A DNA stretch of 64,000 nucleotides. Source: Amycolatopsis sp. A133 (GTDB taxonomy: Bacteria > Actinomycetota > Actinomycetes > Mycobacteriales > Pseudonocardiaceae). The position numbers and the translations under genes are program-made. Under the pieces are notes generated by a model, which worked only from the letters and a program-made list of their open reading frames with translations, made no database searches and had not been told where the DNA came from. This document shows positions 22,921-30,909 of this stretch, piece after piece (position 1 is the first letter of the stretch; every line of letters begins with the position of its first letter). The stretch lies in the NCBI RefSeq assembly GCF_031082405.1, contig NZ_JAVHJU010000034.1, forward strand, positions 62,001 to 126,000, read 5' to 3'.

Positions 22921-23757
22921 GTGGCCATGGGGATGGGAGTCACGGCTCCCGCGATGGCGGAAACCAATCAGGCGCTCGAAATCAAGAATGTCGCCTTGGG
23001 CAAATGCCTCGGCGTCGGCGCACCGGCCGTGGCCTGGGTGACGGTGGAGACTTGCACCGGCGCACAAACCCAGCAGTGGGAGCGGATCCCCGTGGGCGGG
23101 GACAAGGTGATCCTCCGCAACCTCGGCGACCGAACCTGTGTGAAGGGAATCAACAACGTCGTCCGTTACGAATGCGACGACGAAGACGAAGAGCAGTACT
23201 GGGTGGTCGCCGGCGAGAAGCTGACGCACGCCAAGACGGGCCGAGTGGCCGATACCTACCTGTACGACAACTTCGGCGTGTTCCTGCAGGACGCCGGCCG
23301 CAGTGACTACCAGCGGTGGCAGTTCAGGGTCACCGGGACCGCGCCGGTTCCGCCGGCGGACACCAGTGGCCGGATCGTCCGGATCAAGAGCGTGTCGGAG
23401 GGCAAGTGCGCCGCGGCCGGTGGCACCGCCGCGAAGCTGGCCGACTGCGCTGGTGCGGTGGAACAGAAGTTCCAGCGGGTCGAACTCGGCGGGGGCGTGG
23501 TCCAGCTGCGCAATCTCGCGACCGGGACCTGCCTGCGCACCGGGTCGTCCGGATCGCCCCACGTCGACCTGGTGAGTGCCTGCGCTTCGAACGACCCGGC
23601 GCAGCAGTGGCAGGTCGAGCCGGACCTGATCGGCACGGTCCGGGTGCGCAACGTCGCCGGCGGCAACTACCTCACGCCCAGCGCCAGCGCCAACATTTCG
23701 ACCTACGAGCGCACTTCCCTGGCCAACTGGCAGAAGTGGAGTCTGGCCATCGCCTGA
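22921..23757 (+). CDS. Secreted ricin-type beta-trefoil (RICIN) protein, start region disturbed
   Basis: Likely secreted carbohydrate-binding protein with ricin-B-type repeats: QQW at QQWERI, QRW at QRWQFR, QQW at QQWQVE, and QKW near the end, with paired Cys residues. It has no catalytic domain. The annotated GTG at 22921 gives only the tail of a signal peptide (AMGMGVTAPAMA). In frame upstream the DNA reads LKSRIFAVIAAAVAMG, a good signal peptide, but there is no start codon before the TGA at 22882. A GTG at 22881 would serve if one base were absent. So the gene may be frameshifted at its start, or the sequence may have an error. It is probably unrelated to the NRPS. Confidence 0.75.
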   Translation: MAMGMGVTAPAMAETNQALEIKNVALGKCLGVGAPAVAWVTVETCTGAQTQQWERIPVGGDKVILRNLGDRTCVKGINNVVRYECDDEDEEQYWVVAGEKLTHAKTGRVADTYLYDNFGVFLQDAGRSDYQRWQFRVTGTAPVPPADTSGRIVRIKSVSEGKCAAAGGTAAKLADCAGAVEQKFQRVELGGGVVQLRNLATGTCLRTGSSGSPHVDLVSACASNDPAQQWQVEPDLIGTVRVRNVAGGNYLTPSASANISTYERTSLANWQKWSLAIA

Positions 23758-23764
23758 CCGGAAG

Positions 23765-23796
23765 CACGGTGCCAGCCGGGATCGGCCGGCACCGTG
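23765..23796. terminator. Bidirectional hairpin between lectin-like gene and ABC exporter
   Basis: CACGGTGCC (23765-23773) pairs exactly with GGCACCGTG (23788-23796), with a GC-rich 14-base loop that can pair further. It lies between the convergent stops at 23757 and 23799. Confidence 0.7.
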
Positions 23797-23798
23797 TG

Positions 23799-25550
23799 TC
23801 AGGCGCGCTGGCCGGCCCACGCCTCCCACAGCTTCGCGTACCGGCCGCCCGCGGCGACCAGGTCGTCGTGGGTCCCGGTTTCCACGACCGCACCCGCGTC
23901 GAGGACCACGATCCGGTCGGACTCCGCCGCCTGCGTCAGGCGGTGGGCGACCACCAGTGCCGTGCGGCCCTCCAGCGCCGCCGCGGCCGCCGACTCCAGC
24001 ACCTTCGATCCCGCGCTGCCCGCCTCGGCCGTGGCCTCGTCGAGGATCGCGATCGGCGGGTCGGCCAGCACCAGCCGGACCAGGGCCAGCTGCTGCGCCT
24101 GGGTCACCGTCAGCTGGTGACCGCCTTCGCCGACCACCGTCGCGAGGCCGTCCGGAAGGGACGAAACCCACGTCAGCGCGCCCACCTTGGCCAGCGCGGC
24201 CCGCAGTTCGGCGTCGGTCGCCGACGGGCGCGCGAGACGCAGGTCCTCGGCCAAGGAGCCGGCGAAGACGTGGACCTCCTGGCTGATCAGCCCGACCGTC
24301 CGGCGCGTGCCCTCCGGGCCGAGCTCGTCCAGCGGCACCCCGCCGAGGGTCACCGATCCCGTGTCCGGGCGGTGGATCCCGGCGATCAGCTTCGCCAGCG
24401 TCGTCTTCCCGGCCCCGCTCGCGCCGACCAGCGCCACCCGCTCGCCGGGCGCGACACCGAGGTCGACGTCCCGCAGCACCGGGTAACCGTCCACATAGGA
24501 GTACCCGATCCCCGCGGTCTTCACCGACGCGTCGACCGGGCGTGACGGCTGTGCGGGCGACGCCTCGGCGGGCAGGTCCGCGACGCCGATCAGCCGCGCG
24601 AGGCTGGCCGCGGCCGCCTGCGCGTCGTCGACCAGCGCCAGCGCGGTGGTGATCGGCCCGAACAGGCTGTGGAAGTACAGCGCCGCCGCCGTCGCGACGC
24701 CGACCGTCACCGCGTCCGAGCCGACCAGCAGGAACCCGAGCGCCAGCACCGCCGAGAGCCCGACGAACTCGGCCAGGTTGAGCCGCGCGTAGAACCGCGT
24801 CACCAGGCGGATCCCGCGCAACGCGAGCGAGACGGCGGCGTCGGACCGCTGCCGCACGCGCTCCAGGTGGGTGTCCGCCAGCCGGAACGCGCGGACCGTC
24901 TTCGCGCCGCCGATGGTGTCCAGCAGCTGCTGCTGTTGCACGCCGACCGCCTCGCGCTGGGCCGCGTACAACGGTTTCGCGCGCGGCACGTACCAGCGCA
25001 CGGTCCACAGCTGGATCGGCACGGCGAGCAGCGCGGCCAGCAGGAACCGCCAGTCCAGCACGGCCAGCGCGCCGAGGGTGAGGACGACCGTCAGCACCGA
25101 CCGGCCCAGTTCGGGCAGCGCCTGCCGGACGCCCTCGGCGACCACTGAGACGTCGTTCGTCACGCGGGCGGTGAGGTCGCCGGACCCGGCGCGCTCGAGC
25201 TGTTCGAGCGGCAGGCCGAGTGCGCGTTCGACGAAGCGTTCGCGCAGCTCGGCGAGGATCGTCTCGCCCAGCCGCGCCACCAGCGACACCCCGATCGCCG
25301 TCGCGACCGCCTGCGCCACCGCGACGAGCACCAGCCCCACGATCGGCGTGACCAGCTCGGCCGCCGGACGGCGGGTGGCGACCAGGTCGACGACCCGGCC
25401 GAGCAGAGGGGCAGTGAGCAGGCCGATCGCGGTGGCCGCGACGAGCATGGTGAACGCGGCCGCCGTCCGGCCCTTCGCCCGGCCGGCCAGCTCGCCGACG
25501 ACGGCGCGGATCCGGCGGCCGTCGGCCACGGGGAGGAGTTCACGGGTCAC
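23799..25550 (-). CDS. ABC exporter half-transporter with intact Walker motifs (IrtB-like partner)
   Basis: Membrane domain (residues 1-320, about six helices) fused to an ATPase domain; 583 residues. Walker A GASGAGKT (376-383), Q-loop Gln424, Walker B AILDEA with Glu505 and H-loop His536 are intact. The signature motif is lost: LTVTQAQQ (480-487) stands where LSGGQ is expected. GTG 25550 overlaps the partner's stop by 4 bases (GTGA). With the partner encoded at 25547-27217 it should form a heterodimer with one working and one degenerate ATP site. The iron box upstream of the pair suggests siderophore export, or import in the style of mycobacterial IrtAB, but no siderophore-interaction domain is present. 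Confidence 0.9.
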   Translation of the reverse strand: MTRELLPVADGRRIRAVVGELAGRAKGRTAAAFTMLVAATAIGLLTAPLLGRVVDLVATRRPAAELVTPIVGLVLVAVAQAVATAIGVSLVARLGETILAELRERFVERALGLPLEQLERAGSGDLTARVTNDVSVVAEGVRQALPELGRSVLTVVLTLGALAVLDWRFLLAALLAVPIQLWTVRWYVPRAKPLYAAQREAVGVQQQQLLDTIGGAKTVRAFRLADTHLERVRQRSDAAVSLALRGIRLVTRFYARLNLAEFVGLSAVLALGFLLVGSDAVTVGVATAAALYFHSLFGPITTALALVDDAQAAAASLARLIGVADLPAEASPAQPSRPVDASVKTAGIGYSYVDGYPVLRDVDLGVAPGERVALVGASGAGKTTLAKLIAGIHRPDTGSVTLGGVPLDELGPEGTRRTVGLISQEVHVFAGSLAEDLRLARPSATDAELRAALAKVGALTWVSSLPDGLATVVGEGGHQLTVTQAQQLALVRLVLADPPIAILDEATAEAGSAGSKVLESAAAAALEGRTALVVAHRLTQAAESDRIVVLDAGAVVETGTHDDLVAAGGRYAKLWEAWAGQRA

Positions 25551-27217
25551 GAGAGCACCGCCGCTCGGTAGTCGGGACGGCCGGCCAGCTCGGCGTGGCT
25601 GCCTTCGCCCGCGATCCGCCCGTCGTCGAGCAGGACGACGCGGTCGGTGGCGGCCAGCAGCGCCGGGCTGGTGGTCACGAGGATCGTGGTGCGGCCGCGC
25701 CGCAGTTCGGCGAGCCCGGCGGCGATCCGGGCCTCGGTGACCGTGTCGACGGCGGTCGTCGGGTCGTGCAGCACCAGCACCGGCGCGTCGGCGGCGAGCG
25801 CCCGGGCGAGCGCGACCCGCTGGCGCTGCCCGCCCGACAGCGACCGCCCGCGTTCGGTGACGGCGGTCGCGGCGCCGTCCGGCAGCGCGCTCGCCACCTC
25901 GTCGACGGCGGCCGCGGTCATCGCGTCGGCGGCGCGGGGCCCGGTCCCGACGTTCTCGGCGACCGTGCCGGCGAACAGGTCCGCGTCGTGCGCGGCGACC
26001 AGCACCACCTCGCGGACCCGACTCGGGTCCACAGTGGACAGATCGACCGCGTCGACCGACACCGAGCCGCTCGCGGGGTCGGCGGCGCGGCCGAGGCAGT
26101 CGAGCAGGTCCGTCGCGGCGGCCGGGTCGGTGGCCACCACGCCCAGCAGCTCACCCGGACGGGCCTCGAAGCCGACGTCGCGCAGGGCGCCGCGGCTCAG
26201 CGCGGACAGCTTCACGTGCCCGGCCGCCGGGACCGGCAGCGTCGCGTCCCCGGCGCCGACGGCGGGCGGCGCGTTCAGCACGTCGGCGATCCGCGCGGCC
26301 GACGCCCGGCCCTGGGCGAGCTCGCCGTTGACCCACGAGAAGATCGAGAACGGCGTGATCAGGTACTGCGCGAGCCCGACCGCGGCGACCAGGTCGCCGA
26401 CGCTGATGTCGCCCGCCGCGGCGAGGTTGCCGCCGACGAGCGCGACGACGGCGATGAAAATCCCGGTGAGCGCCAGCAGCGCGCCGTTGTGCCAGGCCTG
26501 GGCGCGGGCCGCGCGCAGGGTCGCCCGCAGCGAGTCCTGGCTGGTCCGGCGGTAGCGGTCGACGGCGGCGCGTTCGGCGCCGACGCCCTTCAGCACGCGC
26601 AGCCCGGCGACGAGGTCGGTCGCGACACCGGAGGCGACCGCGGACCGTTCCTGTTCGGCTTCGCTGCGGCGCTCCAGCGGCTTCCCGATCAGGTGCGCCA
26701 GGTAGAGCATCGGCGGGGTGCCGAGCAGCACGAGCAGGCCGAGCGGCAGCGACATGGTGAGCAGCACGACGGCGCTGACCAGCAGCCCGGCCAGCCCGGC
26801 GACGCCGAAGGGCAGGACGCCGTTGACCGTGCCGACGCGCTTGGCGTCCGACGTCCCGATGCTCACCAGCTCGCCGGCGAGGGTGCCGGAGCCGCCGACG
26901 CCGCCGGGGTGCAGCACCCGGCGCCCGACGTCGAGGCGCAGGTCGTGGGCGGCGCGTTCGGCGGCTCGCTCGCCGAAGCGGGCGCCCAGCCGGTAGCTGG
27001 TCGACAGCGCGGCGAAGAGCACGCCGAGCACCGCCAGCCAGACCAGCAGCGTGCTCACCGAGCCGCCCGCGACGGCCTGGTCGATGACCACGCCGATCAC
27101 CACCGGAACCAGTGCTTCGCCGCCTTGGTGGCCCGCGGTCAGCAGCGCCGCGAGCACCACCGATCGTCGTTGCCCGGCGATCGACCGGCGGAGGACCTGC
27201 CGTCCCGTCGTGCGCAC
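25547..27217 (-). CDS. ABC exporter half-transporter with degenerate ATPase motifs
   Basis: Six-helix membrane domain plus ATPase domain, 556 residues. The Walker A region reads GVVATDPAA (359-367) with no lysine. Walker B reads VLVLHDPTTAVD, with Pro486 in place of the catalytic Glu, and the H-loop histidine is replaced (VTTSPALL). The signature [15 protein letters not shown] (460-474) is perfect. It therefore supplies the signature to the partner's intact Walker A/B site and cannot hydrolyse ATP itself. First gene of the two-gene operon, with an iron box 26 bases before its GTG. Moving the NRPS product across the membrane is the likely role; direction is not provable from sequence. Confidence 0.9.
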   Translation of the reverse strand: MRTTGRQVLRRSIAGQRRSVVLAALLTAGHQGGEALVPVVIGVVIDQAVAGGSVSTLLVWLAVLGVLFAALSTSYRLGARFGERAAERAAHDLRLDVGRRVLHPGGVGGSGTLAGELVSIGTSDAKRVGTVNGVLPFGVAGLAGLLVSAVVLLTMSLPLGLLVLLGTPPMLYLAHLIGKPLERRSEAEQERSAVASGVATDLVAGLRVLKGVGAERAAVDRYRRTSQDSLRATLRAARAQAWHNGALLALTGIFIAVVALVGGNLAAAGDISVGDLVAAVGLAQYLITPFSIFSWVNGELAQGRASAARIADVLNAPPAVGAGDATLPVPAAGHVKLSALSRGALRDVGFEARPGELLGVVATDPAAATDLLDCLGRAADPASGSVSVDAVDLSTVDPSRVREVVLVAAHDADLFAGTVAENVGTGPRAADAMTAAAVDEVASALPDGAATAVTERGRSLSGGQRQRVALARALAADAPVLVLHDPTTAVDTVTEARIAAGLAELRRGRTTILVTTSPALLAATDRVVLLDDGRIAGEGSHAELAGRPDYRAAVLS

Positions 27218-27242
27218 CCGCGCCTCCCTGTCCAGAGCTGGG

Positions 27243-27261
27243 ATAGGTAAGGCTAGTCTAA
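27243..27261. promoter_or_regulatory. Iron box upstream of the ABC exporter pair
   Basis: ATAGGTAAGGCTAGTCTAA matches the IdeR/DmdR consensus at about 15 of 19 positions and lies 26-44 bases before the exporter start at 27217. It separates exporter control from the upstream EamA-like gene. Confidence 0.75.
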
Positions 27262-27270
27262 GTAAAGAAG

Positions 27271-28131
27271 TTACGGGAACACGGTCGGCTTCGTCTCAGT
27301 CCGCGGTTCGGTCGCCGGTTCCCCGAACCGGGCCAGCGCGAGCGCGGCCAGCACGGCGAGGGCGAACCCCGCGACGGCGACGGCCGCGAAGCCGGGCCGG
27401 GTGCGGTCCCCGAGCACCAGCACACCGACCAGTGACGGAAACACCGTCTCGCCGAGCACCATCATCGCGGTCGAGGTGGTGACGCTCCCGCGCTGCAACG
27501 CCGTCGCGTAGAACAGCATCGCCAGCCCGCCCGCGACGGCGACGGTGTAGGTCGCGGGATCGGTGAGCAGGTCCAGCGGCGCGAGGCTGGGGATGATCCG
27601 GCCGGCGATGGCGACGACGCCGAAGCACAGCCCGGCGACGAGCCCGAGCGCCGGCGTCCGGATCCGGCGGTTCGCCTTGCCCGCGACGATCCCGGCCGCG
27701 GCGAGGACGGCGACCGCGGCGATCAGGACGAGCCGGAAACCCAGCCCGACGGGATCGGAGCCCTCGCTTTCGGCAGCGGCGCCGAGCAGGGCGAGCCCGG
27801 CGCACACGACGGCCACGGCCGCCCACTCGCGCCGGCCGAGCCGCACACCGAGGAACCGCGCGGCGACGGCGGTCACGGCGAGGCTCGCGGCGAGCGCGGC
27901 CTGGACGACGAACAGCGGCAGGACGTGCAGGGCCGCGATCTGCGCGACGAACCCGAGGACGTCGAGGAAGAGCCCGAGCACGAACTTCCCCTGGCCGAGC
28001 ACGCGGACCAGCAGTTTCGGGTCGACGCCGTCGGCCCCGGTGTCGGTGGCCCGCGCGGCGACCGACTGCATCACCGAAGCCACGCCGTACGCGCATGCCG
28101 CGCCCAAGGCGCAGAGCAGTCCCCACCACAT
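27271..28131 (-). CDS. DMT/EamA-like multi-helix membrane transporter
   Basis: Membrane protein of 286 residues with about nine to ten hydrophobic segments, resembling drug/metabolite transporters and the related NIPA-like proteins. The N-terminus MWWGLLCALGAACAYG sits in the first helix. The open frame continues upstream to 28764, but that part is a Ser/Arg-rich shadow of the DinB-like gene, so ATG 28131 was chosen. Substrate unknown. It ends just before the iron box of the exporter operon on the same strand, so read-through is possible, but a role in siderophore traffic is speculative. Confidence 0.75.
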   Translation of the reverse strand: MWWGLLCALGAACAYGVASVMQSVAARATDTGADGVDPKLLVRVLGQGKFVLGLFLDVLGFVAQIAALHVLPLFVVQAALAASLAVTAVAARFLGVRLGRREWAAVAVVCAGLALLGAAAESEGSDPVGLGFRLVLIAAVAVLAAAGIVAGKANRRIRTPALGLVAGLCFGVVAIAGRIIPSLAPLDLLTDPATYTVAVAGGLAMLFYATALQRGSVTTSTAMMVLGETVFPSLVGVLVLGDRTRPGFAAVAVAGFALAVLAALALARFGEPATEPRTETKPTVFP

Positions 28132-28195
28132 GCGGGTCACTCTATTGCCGGCTGTTGCCGGGCATTTTGTCGGACCGCTGCGGTACGGTGCGGCC

Positions 28196-28708
28196 ATGTC
28201 GAACACGAGTTCGAAGACGTACCGCCGCTGGCCGGCGCCCGTGGCCGGGGACGAGCTGCGCCTGCAGCTGGACTTCCTGCAGTTCCTGCGGGCCACGGCG
28301 GTGAACAAGCTGGCCGGGCTGCCTCGGGCCCAGGCGGCGGCGACGCCGCTGCCGGCATCACCGCGGATGAGCGCGCTGGGCGTGGTGAAGCACCTGACGG
28401 CGGTCGAGCGCTGGTGGCTGTCGATCGAGGCGGGCGGGGCGGACCTGCCGTCGTTGTGGGCGGGCAGCCCGGACCCGAGCTGGGACCTGACCCCGGAGGA
28501 CACCCCGGAGTCCGTGGTGGCGGCGTACAAGGCGGAGTGGGCGCGCGCGGAGAAGGCCTTGACAGGGCTGGGCCCCGACGACCGCACCCGGCGTCGGTCG
28601 GAGTTCACCGTGCGGTGGGTGGTGGCGCACGTCGTGCAGGAGACGGCGCGGCACGTGGGGCATTTGGACGTGCTGCGCGAGCTGGCGGACGGGGAGGTGG
28701 GTGAGTGA
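28196..28708 (+). CDS. DinB-like (DUF664) protein
   Basis: Cytoplasmic four-helix-bundle protein of 170 residues. It carries the family pattern: an early HLTAVERWWL stretch and a late TARHVGHLDVLREL, whose histidines normally form the metal site shared with mycothiol-dependent enzymes. ATG 28196 is taken because it opens MSNTSSKTYRRWP, the usual start of this group; the open frame runs further upstream without coding character. Divergent from the EamA-like gene, with a 64-base gap. Biochemical role unknown. Confidence 0.85.
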   Translation: MSNTSSKTYRRWPAPVAGDELRLQLDFLQFLRATAVNKLAGLPRAQAAATPLPASPRMSALGVVKHLTAVERWWLSIEAGGADLPSLWAGSPDPSWDLTPEDTPESVVAAYKAEWARAEKALTGLGPDDRTRRRSEFTVRWVVAHVVQETARHVGHLDVLRELADGEVGE

Positions 28709-29162
28709 GCGGCAGGTGAGGGTGGGGTTTCGTGGGTGCGGTAGGGCCTGGCGTTGTGCGGCACGGGCTTGGCTTGGTGAGGTCTGGCCCGGCGGGGTTG
28801 CGGCCCGGTCCGGCCAGCTGTGGCGCGGCGCGGCCTGGCCTGGCCTGGCGGAGTGCGGCCCGGCCAGCTGTGGCCCGGCCCCGCGCAATCTCAGCGCGGG
28901 AAACCGAATGACAGCCCCGTTATCCTGAGTTCGTGGCCATTGTCGCGGAGTACCGCCGATTTACCGGCCCCCTGGCCCTTTTCCGGGTGCCAGCGGGGTT
29001 CCGGTGCCACGCCCGCGGCCGGGCTTGCCTGAGCCGCCCGGTTCGATCCGCCCGCTCCCGAAGTCGGGAACGCGGAAACCGGCTGTCCGCACCGACCTCG
29101 CCGGGTGTCCGGGCCAGGGGGAGCTCTCCCTCGACCGTCCCGCTCACCCTGGAGGCCTTGCC
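28709..29162. other. Non-coding stretch with degenerate GC-rich repeats and leader of the PheRS-like gene
   Basis: From 28730 to 28890 the DNA is built of imperfect GGCCTGGC and GCCCGGCC units, including two copies of a CCGGCCAGCTGTGGC word. From 28920 the sequence looks like a long 5' leader. It has a short hairpin TCCCG-AAGT-CGGGA near 29056 and GGAGG just before the start at 29163. I found no convincing gene or T-box motif. Confidence 0.6.
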
Positions 29163-30326
29163 ATGCCCGAACCACTCAGCCCCGCCCAGCTCGCCCGCGA
29201 CCTCGCCGTCCGGGATCTCACCGATCCGGCCGCCGGGCCGCACGCCGTCCAGCTCGTTGTCGATCAGGCCGTCGATGCGCTGGCCGCCCGGTGGTCCTGT
29301 GCCGTCCGGTGGTGGCCGGGGGACCGGATCGTCACCGTCGCCGACAACTACGACAACCTCGGCTACGACCCCGCCGACGTCACCCGTGACGCCCGCTACA
29401 CCCGGTACGTCGACCGGGACCACGTCCTGCGCAGCCACTCCAGCGCCATGATCCCCGCGGCGCTGCGGGCCCTGGCCGCGAGCCCGGCCGGCGACGTCCT
29501 GCTCGTGTGCCCCGGTGTCGTTTACCGCCGGGACAGCATCGACCGCCTGCACAGCGGCACGCCGCACCAGCTCGACCTGTGGCGGATCGTCCGCGGCACC
29601 ACCACCCGGGCCGACCTCGAAGAGATGGTCGCCGCCCTTGTCCCGGACCGGAAGTGGCGGCTCGAACCCCGCCGCCATCCGTACACAGTGGAGGGTGCGC
29701 AGCTCGACGTCGAACACGAGGGGCGCTGGGTCGAGGTCGCCGAGTGCGGGCTCGCCCACCCCGCCGTGCTGGCGCGGGCCGGCCTGGGGGACGGATGGTC
29801 CGGGCTCGCGCTCGGCATGGGCCTCGACCGGATGCTCATGCTGCGCAAGGGCATCCCGGACATCCGGCTGCTGCGCTCCACCGAGCCGGCCGTCGCCGCG
29901 CAGCTGACGGACCTCGCGCCCTACCGGCCGGTCTCCGCGCTGCCGCCGGTGCGCCGCGACCTGTCGATCGTGGTGCCGGCCGGGGACCGCGCCGAAGACC
30001 TCGGCGACCGCGTCCGTGACGCCCTCGGCGGCGAAGCCGACGTCGTCGAGTCGGTCGAGATCCGGCAGGAGACGCCGTGGGCCCGGCTGCCGGAGCAGGC
30101 GCGAGCCCGGCTCGGCGCGAAACCGGACCAGAAGAACCTCCTCGTTCGGCTGGTGCTGCGCCCCCTGGACCGGACGCTGTCCGCGCCCGAGGCGAACGTC
30201 CTCAGAGACCGCGTCTACGCCGCCCTGCACCGGGGAAGCGTCCACCAGTGGGCCGGCTCAGGCCCGCATGCCCCGGATCGCGAGCGCGGCGAAGCGGCGC
30301 GAAGCAGCGACCCGGACCGCCGGTGA
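29163..30326 (+). CDS. Single-chain phenylalanyl-tRNA synthetase-like protein with FDX-ACB domain
   Basis: 387-residue class II aminoacyl-tRNA synthetase homologue. The catalytic core carries motif 2 (RRDSID 122-127, HQLD 135-138), the CGLAHPAVL segment that matches CGMVHPEVL of PheS, and motif 3 (GMGLDR 218-223). It is followed by an FDX-ACB-type anticodon-binding domain (about 255-370; RRDLSIVVPAG, KPDQKNLLVRLVLRPLDRTLS). This order is that of mitochondrial PheRS, not of the bacterial PheS2-PheT2 enzyme. ATG 29163 follows GGAGG. The 3' end overlaps the convergent TetR gene by 69 bases. It could charge tRNA-Phe as a resistant duplicate, or use the core for another amino-acid activation. The role is unknown. 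Confidence 0.82.
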   Translation: MPEPLSPAQLARDLAVRDLTDPAAGPHAVQLVVDQAVDALAARWSCAVRWWPGDRIVTVADNYDNLGYDPADVTRDARYTRYVDRDHVLRSHSSAMIPAALRALAASPAGDVLLVCPGVVYRRDSIDRLHSGTPHQLDLWRIVRGTTTRADLEEMVAALVPDRKWRLEPRRHPYTVEGAQLDVEHEGRWVEVAECGLAHPAVLARAGLGDGWSGLALGMGLDRMLMLRKGIPDIRLLRSTEPAVAAQLTDLAPYRPVSALPPVRRDLSIVVPAGDRAEDLGDRVRDALGGEADVVESVEIRQETPWARLPEQARARLGAKPDQKNLLVRLVLRPLDRTLSAPEANVLRDRVYAALHRGSVHQWAGSGPHAPDRERGEAARSSDPDRR

Positions 30327-30827
30327 GGACGCCTGGATACCGCCGTTGGCCATGAGCACGAGGATCACGTCGTCCAGTTCGACGTCCGCGCGCAGGCGAC
30401 CGGCTTCCCGGGCGCGGCGGGTCAGCTCCGCGAGGGACTTCACCGCGCGTTCGCGGTCCGCGGTGAAGTCCAGCGCGTGCGGGAACACCGAGGTGAAGGC
30501 CGCGGTGAACCCCCGGTCGCGGGCGTGCAACGCGCAGAGCTGCTCGACCACCGAGGTGAAGCCACGCCACGGATCGGGGTCGGCGAGCCCCTCGTCGACG
30601 ATCGCGTAGCAGGCGTGCATCTGCTCGCCGAACGCCTCGGCGGCGAGCGCCTCTTTGGTCGGGAAGTGGCGGTACAGGGTCGCCGGGCCGACGTCGGCGC
30701 GCCGGGCGATTTCGCGCATCGGCACGCCGAGGCCGTCGGCGGCGAACACCGCGCGGGCGGCTTCGAGGATCCGCTCGCGGTTGTCCCGGGCGTCGGATCG
30801 CAGCAGGTGAGGCAAACCCTCGGGCAC
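30258..30827 (-). CDS. TetR-family regulator
   Basis: 189-residue repressor with an N-terminal helix-turn-helix (RERILEAARAVFAADG, then MREIARRADVGPATLYRHFPTKEAL) and a variable ligand-binding C-terminal half. It diverges from the oxidoreductase at 30910 with an 82-base gap, so that gene is the likely target. Its 3' end runs into the end of the PheRS-like gene on the other strand. The ligand cannot be read from sequence. Confidence 0.92.
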   Translation of the reverse strand: MPEGLPHLLRSDARDNRERILEAARAVFAADGLGVPMREIARRADVGPATLYRHFPTKEALAAEAFGEQMHACYAIVDEGLADPDPWRGFTSVVEQLCALHARDRGFTAAFTSVFPHALDFTADRERAVKSLAELTRRAREAGRLRADVELDDVILVLMANGGIQASSPAVRVAASRRFAALAIRGMRA

Positions 30828-30909
30828 TTCCTCACTTTAGCCGACCGGACGGCGGCGTCCGTTAGCGTCCGCTGCCGATCACGGATCGCGGAACGAGGAG
30901 AGAAGAACA

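Noticed and set aside
22829-23041. Plus-strand frame MAVNGVLACSQDRYRPPG over the start of the lectin-like gene
   Set aside because: It overlaps the signal-peptide frame in another phase and becomes Arg/Ser/Pro-rich; no similarity or ribosome site.
29036-29056. GGTTCGATCC resembling a tRNA T-arm
   Set aside because: The flanks do not form the 5-bp T stem, and no D-arm, anticodon arm or acceptor pairing is present.
28933-29451. Open frame before and into the PheRS-like gene, with several Phe codons early, as in an attenuation leader peptide
   Set aside because: It does not stop before the structural gene and has no ribosome site or terminator/antiterminator pair that I could find.
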